Assembly (NCBI GenBank): GCA_949318235.1
Contig: OX439132.1
Location: 1,277,038-1,341,037 of the forward strand
Reading direction: 5' to 3'
Source: Ecdyonurus torrentis
Taxonomy: Eukaryota; Arthropoda; Insecta; Ephemeroptera; Heptageniidae
Length of the DNA stretch: 64,000 nt
Below, piece by piece: positions 36,470-46,840 of the stretch. Made by a program: the position numbers and the translations under genes. Numbering within the stretch: the stretch's first letter is position 1; each line of letters opens with the position of its first letter. The notes under the pieces were generated by a model. The model ran no database searches. It worked only from the letters and a program-made list of their open reading frames with translations, and had not been told where the DNA came from.

Positions 36470-38284
36470 CACGGACAGAAATTTTAACAGGCAAAACTTA
36501 AGATCTAAGAGACCAGCCTTGTTAAATCTATAGCTAGCCCGAAATTCCGTTTAAAGCTTACAAGCATGCGTTTATTAACTTTTACAGACCAAGTCTTTAC
36601 AGTTTTACAGGGCAACCTGTAAGAGCCTACAGCCTTCCGTCTAAACGGTCAATAGTCCCTGCCTTATAAAGTTAAGAGACCTGCCCTGTACAATATTATA
36701 TTTCCCGCCTGTTAATGTTAAGAGACCTGTCCTGTAAGTTTCTATACGCGACCACCCTTGAATTTGCTTGCCCTGTAAATTTTAACAATCCATGTCCTAT
36801 TGAAACTTAAGTTTTAGTAATGTTAATTTTAATACATGAACTATTTAACATTTAAGGTTATCTATAAATACACTATTGCCAAATTTAACAAGTACAGAGT
36901 TTTCAAAATAAAATAAACCTAAAAAATTACAAAGTTTCTATATAGTTATTGCGGAAAGAAAAGATAGAGTAAATGATTAATACATTATAATAAAACTTAT
37001 CCCTTTACTATATAAATAGCATAAAAAGGTAAAGATAGGAAAAAAATTACATATTTTTTTAATTTTATTGTAGAAATGTTTTATTAAAAAATGAAAAGAA
37101 AAAAATCCAAATTTATTATAACATAAAAATAAATATTCTAATGTGGTATGGTTATAGTTTTATATAGTTATAGCACAGCACTGAGTTCACTTCAATTGTT
37201 CACTTCACTTTTAAACTTATAAATACTTAGCTGAGTTATGATATTCCAAAATTCGAAATCAATACGTAGATTAAGGGGTCAACCGATGCAAGAAATACGA
37301 CTGCGACCAGTTTCATGTGTATACCGCGCGACGAAGCAGGCTGCACTATGGGCTGCATGATCTGAAAATTAATAAAAAGAACAATTAAATAAAGATATCC
37401 GATTAACATGAAATATACATTAAAAAAAACTTCATACTATTAAAACTTACATTATATTCGTATTCCATAGTATTTGCAGGCCAAGAGCAACCCTTGCACT
37501 ATGATTTGATAGCGAGCTAGGTTCCATGATCTGAAAAAGCACAAATAACATTAATTTAGTATAATATATAAGGTTGTAGAGGAAAATTGATTTGATAAAT
37601 ATTATACTTACATGTCATTTTCTATTCCGCATTAGTATTTGCAGACCAGCAGTCGTTAAACCTCTTCTTAATTACCGATAATTTTATACTTATAGTAGCA
37701 CAATTAAAAAAATTATATTCACATAACAAACTTACACACTTTATGTGTCCTCAACAAGATTTCTTTTTCAACTAAACTCCCCAAAACCGTTGAAAAATAA
37801 AAGGGGGGACTACGGCGCATTAATCTGCGCAGGGCTGTAGAGGACCGTCCTGTAAAATCTTAAAGGTAACCTGTAAACTTTTAAAGTCTATAATTAATAT
37901 CCGGTCTCTAACTTTGTACAGACCCTGCCTTTAACTTTTTAATAGGGTTTACTATTTATTTTAACACGGCGTCCTGTAACATACTATGTGCCAACCGTAT
38001 AAACAGTTAGGATGCAGGGGTCTGTAAAATTTAATATATCCAATAATTGCAAAACTGTAGAAAATTAATGTTTTGGTAGGTAAACAATTAAATGCAGGTC
38101 TCTAACAAATCTAGTTACAGGGTGGTGTGTAAGAATTAATATAGACGTCCTCTAAAATATAACATCTTTTGCTTTTACATGCCAGGCCTGTGAAAATTAA
38201 AGCGCAGGGCACATACAATTTTAACATTTTCCTGTTAAAACTGTAGTAAGCCAACTTGCCCTGTAGATTTTTCTGTCCGTGTAT
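36469..38284. mobile_element. ACACGGACAGAAA terminal-inverted-repeat element with motif arms and spliced core
   Basis: The left end ACACGGACAGAAATTTTAAC and right end TTTTTCTGTCCGTGT are inverted repeats, flanked on both sides by TA-rich microsatellite sequence. Arms of about 350-480 bp hold roughly 15-20 degenerate copies of a motif near GCCCTGTAAAATTTTAA, in both orientations. The centre (about 37090-37800) lacks the motif and contains exon-like blocks with consensus splice sites on the minus strand. No transposase is visible, so mobility would have to be supplied elsewhere. Confidence 0.7.
37095..37800 (-). other. candidate four-exon mini-gene inside the 36469-38284 element
   Basis: Minus-strand order: exon A ends AAAGTGT|gtaagt at 37736; exon B (about 37661-37612) ends TGACAT|gtaagt; exon C is 37530-37451, between 'gctttttcag' and ATATAAT|gtaagt; exon D starts at 37361 after 'attaattttcag'; AATAAA lies at 37117-37112. 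Exons C and D both start ATCATG, and exons B and C share a CTGCAAATACTA segment, suggesting internal duplication. Exon D has a 40-residue ORF (37358-37236) including a possible signal-like MKLVAVVFLA segment. Exon C has a short ORF starting MEPSS. The acceptor of exon B is ambiguous. The unit may be coding or not. Confidence 0.45.
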
Positions 38285-38295
38285 ATATATATATT

Positions 38296-38330
<35 letters not shown>
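38285..38330. repeat. (TA)n microsatellite
   Basis: TA-rich tract continuing the one left of 36469. The 1.8-kb element appears inserted into it. Confidence 0.9.
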
Positions 38331-38331
<1 letters not shown>

Positions 38332-39603
38332 GACAGAGAGAGAGAAAGCTGAAATTATGTTGCTACATTGCCATTATAACTCAATATTATATACTTGCTG
38401 CCAGCTTCACTTATTAAATTTTCATTTTTTCCCCTCCAAAATTCATAATTTATCAGTGATGCTATATCATTTTTTTAAATCTACAGAATTAATTTTTTCA
38501 TCTTCCTCATTAAGGAGCAATTAACATACAATTGAAGAGCAAACTGTAAACTTGGGTAGAGACAGGATGCTGCAAGAAGATTAAAGTTTTATTTTTAGAT
38601 TTAAAAACTCGAGCAATGCTTCTGTGTTTTCTATAAATATCGCAACCTTTTTTTTAATATATTTTTACTTCCTTTGTATTCAAGGTCTAAATTTCTATTT
38701 TAATTTACATAATTAAGATCTCTGAGTAGTTCAGATATTATTGAAAATATATGTTGTTTACGAAAATAAAATAACTAGGATATTTGTTTAGAAAATTCCT
38801 ACAAAATGAAATTAATATGGGTTCTTATGGGACTAAAACTTCAAAAAAAAAAAAAAAAGTTAAAAAAAAAAAAAAAAAAAAAAAACGTAATTCATAATCT
38901 AAAATAATAATCCCCTTTTTTTTATTACTAATAAATTACTAAAAATATATATTATATATTTTTCATTTTTGAATATAGTATCAGTTTATCCTACTGTCAC
39001 TGTACAAAATTTCAGTTTATTTCTTGCAATACAACTTTTTAGTCAAATCCCACAGTATATATAGCTGGTTTCACGCCTTAAAATACACTGCAAACTGCAA
39101 ACAAATTATAATGAAACATTTTACATGTAACACTTTAATCATAATTCATAATAATTAGAGAGCGCAGAAATAGTTTTTCAACTATTTGCGTTTCGGGTGC
39201 TATTTTAATTATTTAACCAGACCTCCATCGATCCATTAAATTGTGACCTTTTGACCCCATCTAAAAATCAACTATTTTCACCTATTTCATGAAAAACAAC
39301 TATTTCAACATTTTTCACCTATTTGTCAACTATTTTCATATTTTTTCATGATTTGTTAAAAACGTGCACATTTCTAAAGAAATTAAAAAAAAAAAAAAAA
39401 AACATTTGAAAGAAACAAAAACTTTTTTTTTTTTTTTTTTTATTATTTTTTTAATTTTCTTAGAAATTTACATGTTTCCAACAAAACATGAAAAAATATT
39501 AAAAATAGGCGAAAAATAGGCGAAAAATGTTGAAATTGTTGTGTTTTATGAAAATATAATAAAAGAAAAATCAACTATTAAATCAACTACTGTATTTCAA
39601 AAA

Positions 39604-39639
<36 letters not shown>

Positions 39640-39839
39640 GAGGTGACCATGCTATGTTTTAAATTATGATTTTTTAGAAGTTTTAGTCGCATGTTAATTT
39701 CAATAATTATTCTCTCTCTTATCTGATGGTCACGGGTTCTGACAATTTTATCATAGGTAGCTGTTACTGTTAACTTTCAAATGTCATCATAAAATTTGCA
39801 AGTTTTCAGTTTATATTTTGAGATACAAGTCATCTGAAC
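38331..39839. other. AT-rich sequence with A/T homopolymers, no gene seen
   Basis: Poly-A runs near 38848, 38866, 39385 and 39608 and poly-T near 39424. An inverted AT-rich pair with 'caactatttt' and 'gaaaaatgttgaaa' motifs near 39280-39600 may be a decayed palindromic element. Confidence 0.4.
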
Positions 39840-39970
39840 ATACACCCATTAATTACTTTTTTAAACTTGCCAATGACGTCACGGTAGGTAGCCTTGTCCC
39901 ATGCATAAGTTACTAACTCTGACGTCATTTTTCAATTTTACAAATTTTAATAAAAATATTTAATGAACTC
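39840..39970. repeat. interspersed repeat family I, copy 2
   Basis: The segment 'caatgacgtcacggtaggta ... ctctgacgtcatttttca' carries two CRE sites about 45 bp apart, as in copies 1 and 3. Confidence 0.5.
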
Positions 39971-40280
39971 AAAAATTATAATTAAAATTTTAATCCATTA
40001 AGAATAATATCCTCTTTTTAAATATGCAATAAAATTACTAAAATTAGGTAGTAAATGTGTAAATAATATTTAATATATTATTATAATTAATTCATAATTA
40101 AACATTGTTATATGTCTATTGTAATTTGTAATAAAATAAATAAAAAGTTGAGCAAAAAATAGATATTTAAATTTAATGAAGTCTGTTTTTTGTTAAGGAA
40201 AGCGCCTGTGAGGTAGGCAACTTGTTCACCTTGTTTGTAACACAGGTTGCCTAGCCTAGTGATTAGCAGGCGCTTGGGTC

Positions 40281-40622
40281 TCTCTCTCTGTCTGTCTCTG
40301 TCTCTGTCTCTGTCTCTGTCTCTGTCTCTGTCTCTGTCTCTGTCTCTGTCTCTGTCTCTGTCTCTGTCTCTGTCTCTGTCTCTGTCTCTGTCTGTCACTG
40401 TCTCTGTCTCTGTCTCTGTCTCTGTCTCTGTCTCTGTCTCTGTCTCTGTCTCTGTCTCTGTCTCTGTCTCTGTCACTGTCACTGTCACTGTCTCTGTCTC
40501 TGTCACTGTCACTGTCTCTGTCTCTGTCTCTGTCTCTGTCTCTGTCACTGTCACTGTCACTGTCACTGTCACTGTCACTGTCACTGTCACTGTCACTGTC
40601 TTTCTCTCTGTCTCTGTCTCCG
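40281..40622. repeat. (CTGTCT)n array with CTGTCA blocks
   Basis: Hexamer array of about 55 units. CTGTCT dominates; homogeneous runs of CTGTCA occur near 40473-40491, 40501-40516 and especially 40543-40602. Open frames on both strands are artefacts. Confidence 0.95.
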
Positions 40623-40640
40623 TCTGTATTGTATTGCTTA

Positions 40641-40950
40641 TATAGGGTGTATGCATTCATGTTAAAGTCGACTCCATGTTGGATAACTCAATAACATGGG
40701 TGGCATAGGAAAAAAATCATTTTGCCAGTTTTAAAACACTATGTAATATTTTTGAGAGCATTGATGCTGTAAATATGTTGAATTAGTGTCTCAAGTATGT
40801 GAGAAAAATAACAAATAACAAAAAATTAGCCGATTTCCTAAAGAAAATTGGCTTAAATGAAGTTTGTCCTATGCTGAGCAATATGTAATGCACTACTCCA
40901 GTATGGCCTCCAAGCGCAATAAATATGACGTAATCCGCATACACCTTATA
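40641..40950 (+). mobile_element. MITE family A, copy 12
   Basis: Near-complete copy. The usual TGACGTCA is changed to TGACGTAA near 40925. Confidence 0.9.
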
Positions 40951-41301
40951 CGGTTACATTAAAATTAAATAGAAATATTGTTATAAAAAAAAGAGCCATA
41001 TTTGAGAAAATTATCAAGTAATTTGTATTTCAAATTACTAAAACCCACTGCGAGATTAGTTCAGAGAATTTCGCTGGACTTCTTTTATAAATTATAATGC
41101 ATAATACAATTTAAGTTAAAATTTCATAATATACTTATAATTAATAGGGAGGGGAAAAAAGAAAAAATCAAAGTATCATTACAAAATACAAATAAATTTA
41201 GTAGCAAAATTTCTTTTATTGTTAGTAAAATTAATAATAATTTTATAAAAATAAATTACAAATAAATTTTGCTAATTTTATTAAATGAAATTAAAGTAAT
41301 A

Positions 41302-41906
41302 TATAGGGTGTATTCATTCATGTTAAAGTTGACGCCATATTGAGTCACTCAATAATATGGGCCGCATAGGAAATGACACATTTTGCCAGTTTAAAAATAC
41401 TATATAAAGGCGTAGAACACCTTGAACAAAAAAGTTGCGCAATATCCTAACAAACCTGAAAATCAACGTTGATTTGGCCGGAGTCATTTATTTCTAATTT
41501 ATTTTCCATTCAAAAAATGCCGCTGCCGGTCATTGACGTCACAGCTCGCCCGGTTTACTTGCGCGTGGACCAGGCGAGCTGTGACGTCAGTGACCGGCAG
41601 TGGCATTTTGTGTATGTAAAATAAATTAGAAATAAATGACTCCGGCCAAATCAACGTTGATTTTTAGGTTTGTTAGGATATTACGCAACTTTTTTGCTCA
41701 AGGTGTTCTACGAATTTAGCAATATTTTGGAGAGCATTGATGTTGTTAATAGCTTGAATTTCAAGTATGTGAGAAAAATAAAAATTACAAAAAACTAACT
41801 GATTTCTTAAAGAAAAATAAAGGTTGTCTTTTAAAGAAAATGTTATTCATTACTCCGGTATGGCGTACAAGCGCAAAAATATGACGTCATGTGCATATAC
41901 CCTATA
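41302..41906 (+). mobile_element. MITE family A, copy 13, split by a hairpin insertion
   Basis: The left part (41302 to about 41410) and right part (about 41713-41906) together make one family A copy. The usual sequence between 'aaaaatact' and 'gcaatatttt' is interrupted by a 302-bp palindrome. Confidence 0.8.
41411..41712. mobile_element. 302-bp palindromic element
   Basis: The end CGTAGAACACCTTGA is inverted exactly at the right. Arms of about 135 bp pair closely, including 'aaatcaacgttgattt' and 'gtgacgtca', with a loop near 41550-41575 (gtttacttgcgcgtgg). It is GC-richer than its surroundings at the hairpin tip. Non-coding foldback MITE. Confidence 0.8.
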
Positions 41907-41926
41907 TAATTACTTTGAGTACTTTC

Positions 41927-42239
41927 TATAGGGTGTATCCACATGACGTCATATTTAATGCGCCTGGAGGCCATACTGGAGTAATGAACAACATTATGCT
42001 TATAGCATAGGACAAACTTCATTTAAGCCAATTTTATTTGGGAAATCGGTTAATTTTTTTGTTCATGTTATTTTTCTCACATACTTGAGATACTAATTCA
42101 ACATATTTACAGCATCAATGCTCTCAAAAATATCGCATAGTTTTTTTAAACAGGCAAATGAGTTATTTTCTTATGCCACCCATGTTATTGAGTGATCTAA
42201 CATGGCGGTGACTTTTAACGTGAATGCATACACCCTATA
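41927..42239 (-). mobile_element. MITE family A, copy 14 (inverted)
   Basis: Both tips are intact (TATAGGGTGTATCC and GCATACACCCTATA), with CRE at 41943. It lies just downstream of the polyA signal of the minus-strand gene at 42268. Confidence 0.9.
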
Positions 42240-42267
42240 TTAGCTGCAGATAATTTTGTGTTGTTGT

Positions 42268-42273
42268 TTTATT
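42268..42273 (-). terminator. polyA signal AATAAA of the 99-aa gene
   Basis: Canonical AATAAA on the minus strand, about 97 nt after the TGA at 42372-42370. No other candidate lies closer. Confidence 0.6.
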
Positions 42274-42369
42274 TTGCTTGCTATATATGCAAGCCATGAT
42301 GTTCCAAATTGACGATAGTTGCTCTGAAAGTCTGCGCGATCTGAGCTAGCTTCATTGTCTACAGATCAC

Positions 42370-42440
42370 TCATGGTTCGTCTTCCTTCTTCTCTCCAGCA
42401 CTCATTCTTGCGAGCTCCTCCGCATCACTCTTCTGATAAC
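42370..42440 (-). CDS. exon 4 of the 99-aa gene
   Basis: Starts after 'atctgtgaaag', encodes the last 22 residues (from YQKSDAEEL) plus TGA, and completes an Arg codon from exon 3. Confidence 0.65.
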
Positions 42441-45400
42441 CTTTCACAGATAAAATAATATGAGAAATAAAATAATAGACACAAATAAGTTTATAATTCT
42501 GTTATCAACACGTAAATAATAAATTACGTAATTTATGCTGTATTTATGTCACTATAGCATAAATGTTGCTAAATTAGAACAACATAAATAATTATGCTGT
42601 ACAACATAATATTTATGCTTTGTAACAACATACACTTCTCCCAATACTAGTTCGAGCGGATGCAGTGTAATTAACTATGTGAAGTCAACTGTGATTGGCT
42701 AGTAGGTTTATAACACGCTTTCTGATTGGTTTAGCATCGCGGATACAGCTTTTGGCGAGAACGACCTTGTTTTGGCCAGAGTTTAGTTATTATGTGTAGC
42801 ACTATAAGACTCAATGTAGCACTATTATAACTTAATGTAGCACTATTATAACACTATCGTCTAGTATTGGTTGTGGAACAGTAAATTATACACATTGTTC
42901 CCGATATAATTACTATTTATTATGCTTTGGTATACATAGTGTGCTGGCTAGCGCAAGGTCGCTCACCAGCCGCTTCTGCCTAACACCGTGCAGAGCGTTC
43001 TTGTATATATTCCATATCTGCATAGTTGCAGTTTTTCCTATATTGTAATCATGTACCGCGGGGTCGTTACATATGCAGTATAGCATAAATTATGCTGTAT
43101 TGAACATTTTGTGATGCAAAAAGGGTAGCATAATTATTACGTAGTTATTTTCGTACGCGTGAATGCGTATTTATAACCAAAAAATAATAATAATAAAAAA
43201 AAATCGTTAAAAAGTTTGTATACAGTTTTTCAATGCTTCAAAAAGTATTGTAAAATCAATTCGGTTATGACGTAACTAATCGTTAAAAAATTAACGATAA
43301 AAACGTAAATGACGTCACAAGCGTCAGTCACATTGAAATGAACATTAAACTTTGTCGTTGCAAGCCAACATTTTTTCTTCATTCAGTCCCAACGCTTGTG
43401 AAGTCACTTACGCTTTTATCGTTAGGTTTTGAACGTTTAGTGACGTCATAACAGTTGATTCCACAATACTTAAAGCATTGCAAAACTGTGTACAAGATTT
43501 TCAACGATTTTTTTTTAGTTTGTAAATGTTCCAGTGCACCTCTGATTGGTGTTTGATCCCCGCTGCTAAGTACCATTGTATTGGTGCTTGATCCCCGTCA
43601 CTAAGTACCATTGTATTGGAGTTTGATCCCCGCCGCTAAGTACCATTGTATTGGAGTTTGATCCCCGCCGCTAAGTACCATTGTATTGGTGTTTGATCCC
43701 CGTCACTAAGTACCATTGTATTGGTGTTTGGTCCCCGCCGCTAAGTACCATTGTATTGGTGATTGGTCCCCGCCGCTAAGTACCATTGTATTGGTGATTG
43801 ATCCCCGTCACTAAGTACCATTGTATTGGTGTTTGATCCCCGCCGCTAAGTACCATTGTATTGGTGATTGATCCCCGTCACTAAGTACCATTGTATTGGT
43901 GTTTGATCCCCGTCACTAAGTACCATTGTATTGGTGTTTGATCCCCGTCACTAAGTACCATTGTATTGGTGTTTGATCCCCGTCACTAAGTACCATTGTA
44001 TTGGTGTTTGATCCCCGCCGCTAAGTACCATTGTATTGGTGATTGATCCCCGTCACTAAGTACCATTGTATTGGTGTTTGATCCCCACCGCTAAGTACCA
44101 TTGTATTGGTGTTTGATCCCCGCCGCTAAGTACCATTGTATTGGTGTTTGATCCCCGCCGCTAAGTACCATTGTATTGGTGATTGGTCCCCGCCGCTAAG
44201 TACCATTGTATTGGTGTTTGATCCCCGCCGCTAAGTACCATTGTATTGGTGATTGGTCCCCGCCGCTAAGTACCATTGTATTGGTGATTGATCCCCGTCA
44301 CTAAGTACCATTGTATTGGAGTTTGATCCCCGCCGCTAAGTACCATTGTATTGGAGTTTGATCCCCGCCGCTAAGTACCATTGTATTGGTGTTTGGTCCC
44401 CGCCGCTAAGTACCATTGTATTGGTGATTGGTCCCCGCCGCTAAGTACCATTGTATTGGTGATTGATCCCCGCCGCTAAGTACCATTGTATTGGTGTTTG
44501 ATCCCCGTCACTAAGTACCATTGTATTGGTGATTGGTCCCCGCCGCTAAGTACCATTGTATTGGTGTTTGATCCCCGTCACTAAGTACCATTGTATTGGT
44601 GTTTGATCCCCGCCGCTAAGTACCATTGTATTGGTGATTGGTCCCCGCCGCTAAGTACCATTGTATTGGTGTTTGATCCCCGTCACTAAGTACCATTGTA
44701 TTGGTGTTTGATCCCCGTCACTAAGTACCATTGTATTGGTGTTTGATCCCCGCCGCTAAGTACCATTGTATTGGTGATTGGTCCCCGCCGCTAAGTACCA
44801 TTGTATTGGTGATTGATCCCCGTCACTAAGTACCATTGTATTGGAGTTTGATCCCCGCCGCTAAGTACCATTGTATTGGAGTTTGATCCCCGCCGCTAAG
44901 TACCATTGTATTGGTGTTTGGTCCCCGCCGCTAAGTACCATTGTATTGGTGATTGATCCCCGCCGCTAAGTACCATTGTATTGGTGTTTGATCCCCGTCA
45001 CTAAGTACCATTGTATTGGTGTTTGATCCCCGTCACTAAGTACCATTGTATTGGTGTTTGATCCCCGTCACTAAGTACCATTGTATTGGTGTTTGATCCC
45101 CGTCACTAAGTACCATTGTATTGGTGTTTGATCCCCGCCGCTAAGTACCATTGTATTGGTGTTTGATCCCCGCCGCTAAGTACCATTGTATTGGTGTTTG
45201 ATCCCCGTCACTAAGTACCATTGTATTGGTGTTTGGTCCCCGTCACTAAGTACCATTGTATTGGTGTTTGATCCCCGCCGCTAAGTACCATTGTATTGGT
45301 GTTTGATCCCCGCCGCTAAGTACCATTGTATTGGTGTTTGATCCCCGTCACTAAGTACCATTGTATTGGTGTTTGATCCCCGCCGCTAAGTACCATTGTA

Positions 45401-46620
45401 TTGGTGATTGATCCCCGTCACTAAGTACCATTGTATTGGAGTTTGATCCCCGCCGCTAAGTACCATTGTATTGGTGTTTGGTCCCCGCCGCTAAGTACCA
45501 TTTTAACTTGAACTGCACTTACGTCCGACAATGTCTGTCAAATGCTTCATAGTTTCAAAATTGCAGTAGTCAGTCCAGTCACTCCAGTCAAAGTCTTCAT
45601 GTGCAACCAACTCGCTCTCTGTAAAAATAAACTGCATTATAGCCAAGTAAAATTACATCAACATATTCGAAGCTGGCTCAATATTTGTGTGTAGTTTATA
45701 GAATGAGCTTTAAGGGAGTAGGTGACCCGGGTGACCGACTGATATCTCGCAAACTAGACAGTCGCTAATCATTAATATAAACACAATTAAAAAAAAAAAA
45801 AAAAGAAATGTTACTTAAAAGTCTAGTTATGTCAAATATGTGAAAACATGATCAAATATTTAAGTTATTGCACTTTATTGATTAATAAATATTGATAAAA
45901 ATGATGTAAAAATCAAGTTAAAAATGTTGCTGGATGACAGTATCTATGTAGAAAAAACGAATCGCCATAAGGTATACAGTGAAGACAGCTAACGCCATCC
46001 CACCAATTTATAGAGTCACATCTCAAAAACTAGAACGTGTTTTGGGTCTAAATTTGATTTCATTGTGTAGCTAAAAGTCACACCTAAAAACTTCATGACG
46101 TTTGACCGTCCCGAAAAAAAGTAAAAAAAAAATTATTGAAATTAACATTGAGCCTAACGGGCTTAAAATTTCAAAAAATTATATAAAATTAAATTGCACC
46201 GTGACCCCCTAAATTTTTTTTATATATATGATATTGTCTCAAGCTGAAGTATCATTGTGCAAAATTTTAGATTTGACAATAAAAGTGCCTGTAAATCGGG
46301 CCGACGTCGGTACGATACTTCCTTAATAAAATTTAGTTTAATTTGTCAATTAGTGTTACTTACCAGGTATAGGATTAATTGTACGATGTTTCCGAGCCTC
46401 CGCAGACAGCAATACATTCCGTATATCTCTGGTACCTTTCCCGACTGAACTTCACTTTCCTGCCATTGATTTGATCAATTAAATGTCGCCTTAAATAACT
46501 GATTGCCTCTTCTTTGGAGTCGCAAATGTAGAGTATATTGCATAACCCACACATCAGGGCACACATACTTTCTCTCTCCTTGGACCGCACGTCATCGTCA
46601 ACTGCCGAGCTGTCACTCAT
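42370..46620 (-). CDS. unrecognised small acidic protein, 99 aa, four exons
   Basis: I do not recognise the product. Exons on the minus strand are 46620-46569, 46444-46364, 45618-45523 and 42440-42370. All three junctions are phase 1 and the total is 300 nt with a terminal TGA. The donors are gtatgt, gtaagt and gtaagt. The acceptors end TTCAG, TTACAG and GAAAG. The protein starts MSDSSAVDDD, has a basic middle (residues about 31-40: EARKHRTINP), an aromatic-acidic cluster EDFDWSDWTDY at 52-62 and a charged C-terminus ending KKEDEP. There is no signal peptide, membrane segment or catalytic motif. Retaining the 124-nt first intron gives instead an 81-residue product with CALMCGLCNILY and a later His, ending before the next donor. 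Either form could be the main one. The exon chain is well supported; the function is unknown. Confidence 0.65.
42510..43165. mobile_element. family E element split by about 450 bp of other sequence
   Basis: GCATAAATT motifs run from 42510 to 42620 and resume at 43078 (gtatagcataaattatgctg) to 'ttattacgtagttatttt'. The interval contains three short 'tgtagcactattataac' units near 42797-42853 and two inverted CCAAT boxes. It lies in intron 3 of the 99-aa gene. Confidence 0.4.
43200..43521. mobile_element. palindromic MITE family H, copy 1
   Basis: The left end 'cgttaaaaagtttgtataca' and right end 'tgtgtacaagattttcaacg' are imperfect inverted repeats of each other. Inner arms contain 'aatgacgtcacaagcg', 'aacgcttgtgaagtca' and 'tttagtgacgtcataac'. 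Sister copies lie at 50938-51555 and 55505-55795. Confidence 0.75.
43545..45503. repeat. 35-bp minisatellite, about 56 copies
   Basis: Contiguous 35-bp units 'gtttgatccccgYcRctaag' plus 'taccattgtattggt'. Variation is almost confined to two places: CGCCGC versus CGTCAC, and the GTTTGATC / GATTGGTC / GATTGATC / GTTTGGTC / AGTTTGATC segment. The order of variants partly repeats (for example near 43618, 44316 and 44850), which indicates block duplication. There are no spacers, so it is not CRISPR. It fills about two-thirds of intron 3 of the 99-aa gene. Confidence 0.97.
45523..45618 (-). CDS. exon 3 of the 99-aa gene
   Basis: 96 nt between 'tttttacag' and GTCGGAC|gtaagt, phase 1 to phase 1. It encodes the acidic-aromatic cluster EDFDWSDWTDY. 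Its donor lies about 20 bp from the end of the 35-bp minisatellite. Confidence 0.7.
45713..45960 (+). repeat. family F repeat, copy 2
   Basis: Shares 'gtaggtgaccgac'-type start, 'atctcgcaaactagac' and 'agttatgtcaaa' with copy 1, with an A-run insertion near 45789. The far end is unclear. Confidence 0.55.
46364..46620 (-). CDS. exons 1-2 and short intron of the 99-aa gene
   Basis: Start ATG at 46620-46618. Exon 1 ends at 46569 (GAGAGAAA|gtatgt), the intron is 46568-46445 and exon 2 is 46444-46364 (TCGGGAAAGG to TATACCTG|gtaagt). The intron has only a weak pyrimidine tract before its TTCAG, so splicing here is less certain than at the other junctions. Reading through gives an open frame that ends with TAA near 46376. 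Confidence 0.55.
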
Positions 46621-46784
46621 CGTCACTATACAAACACAACAATCAAACTTTTAAATATTAACATAAATAAAATGTGCATTTTGGGCTTCTTTTCAAAATT
46701 TGTTAACTTTACTTCCAGCAAAAAGTTCAAAAAAAAAAAAATAATAAATAAAATAAAGAATTAAATCTTGCAGAAGACACACGC

Positions 46785-46840
46785 AATGCGTATAGTCACT
46801 TCCGCTTAGTTTGCTTTGCGTAGTTATATCTTAACGTAGA
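46785..46840 (-). promoter_or_regulatory. possible promoter region of the 99-aa gene
   Basis: About 170 bp upstream of the ATG, the minus strand carries GCGGAAGTGAC, an ETS-type site common in TATA-less promoters, in a less AT-rich stretch. This is only suggestive. Confidence 0.2.

Noticed and set aside
40108..40660. Open frames of 130-180 codons with Thr-Glu, Asp-Arg or Ser-Val repeats
   Set aside because: Produced by the CTGTCT/CTGTCA hexamer array; no splice or start support.
43545..45503. CRISPR-like direct repeats
   Set aside because: The units are contiguous with no spacers and the DNA is eukaryotic; it is a minisatellite.
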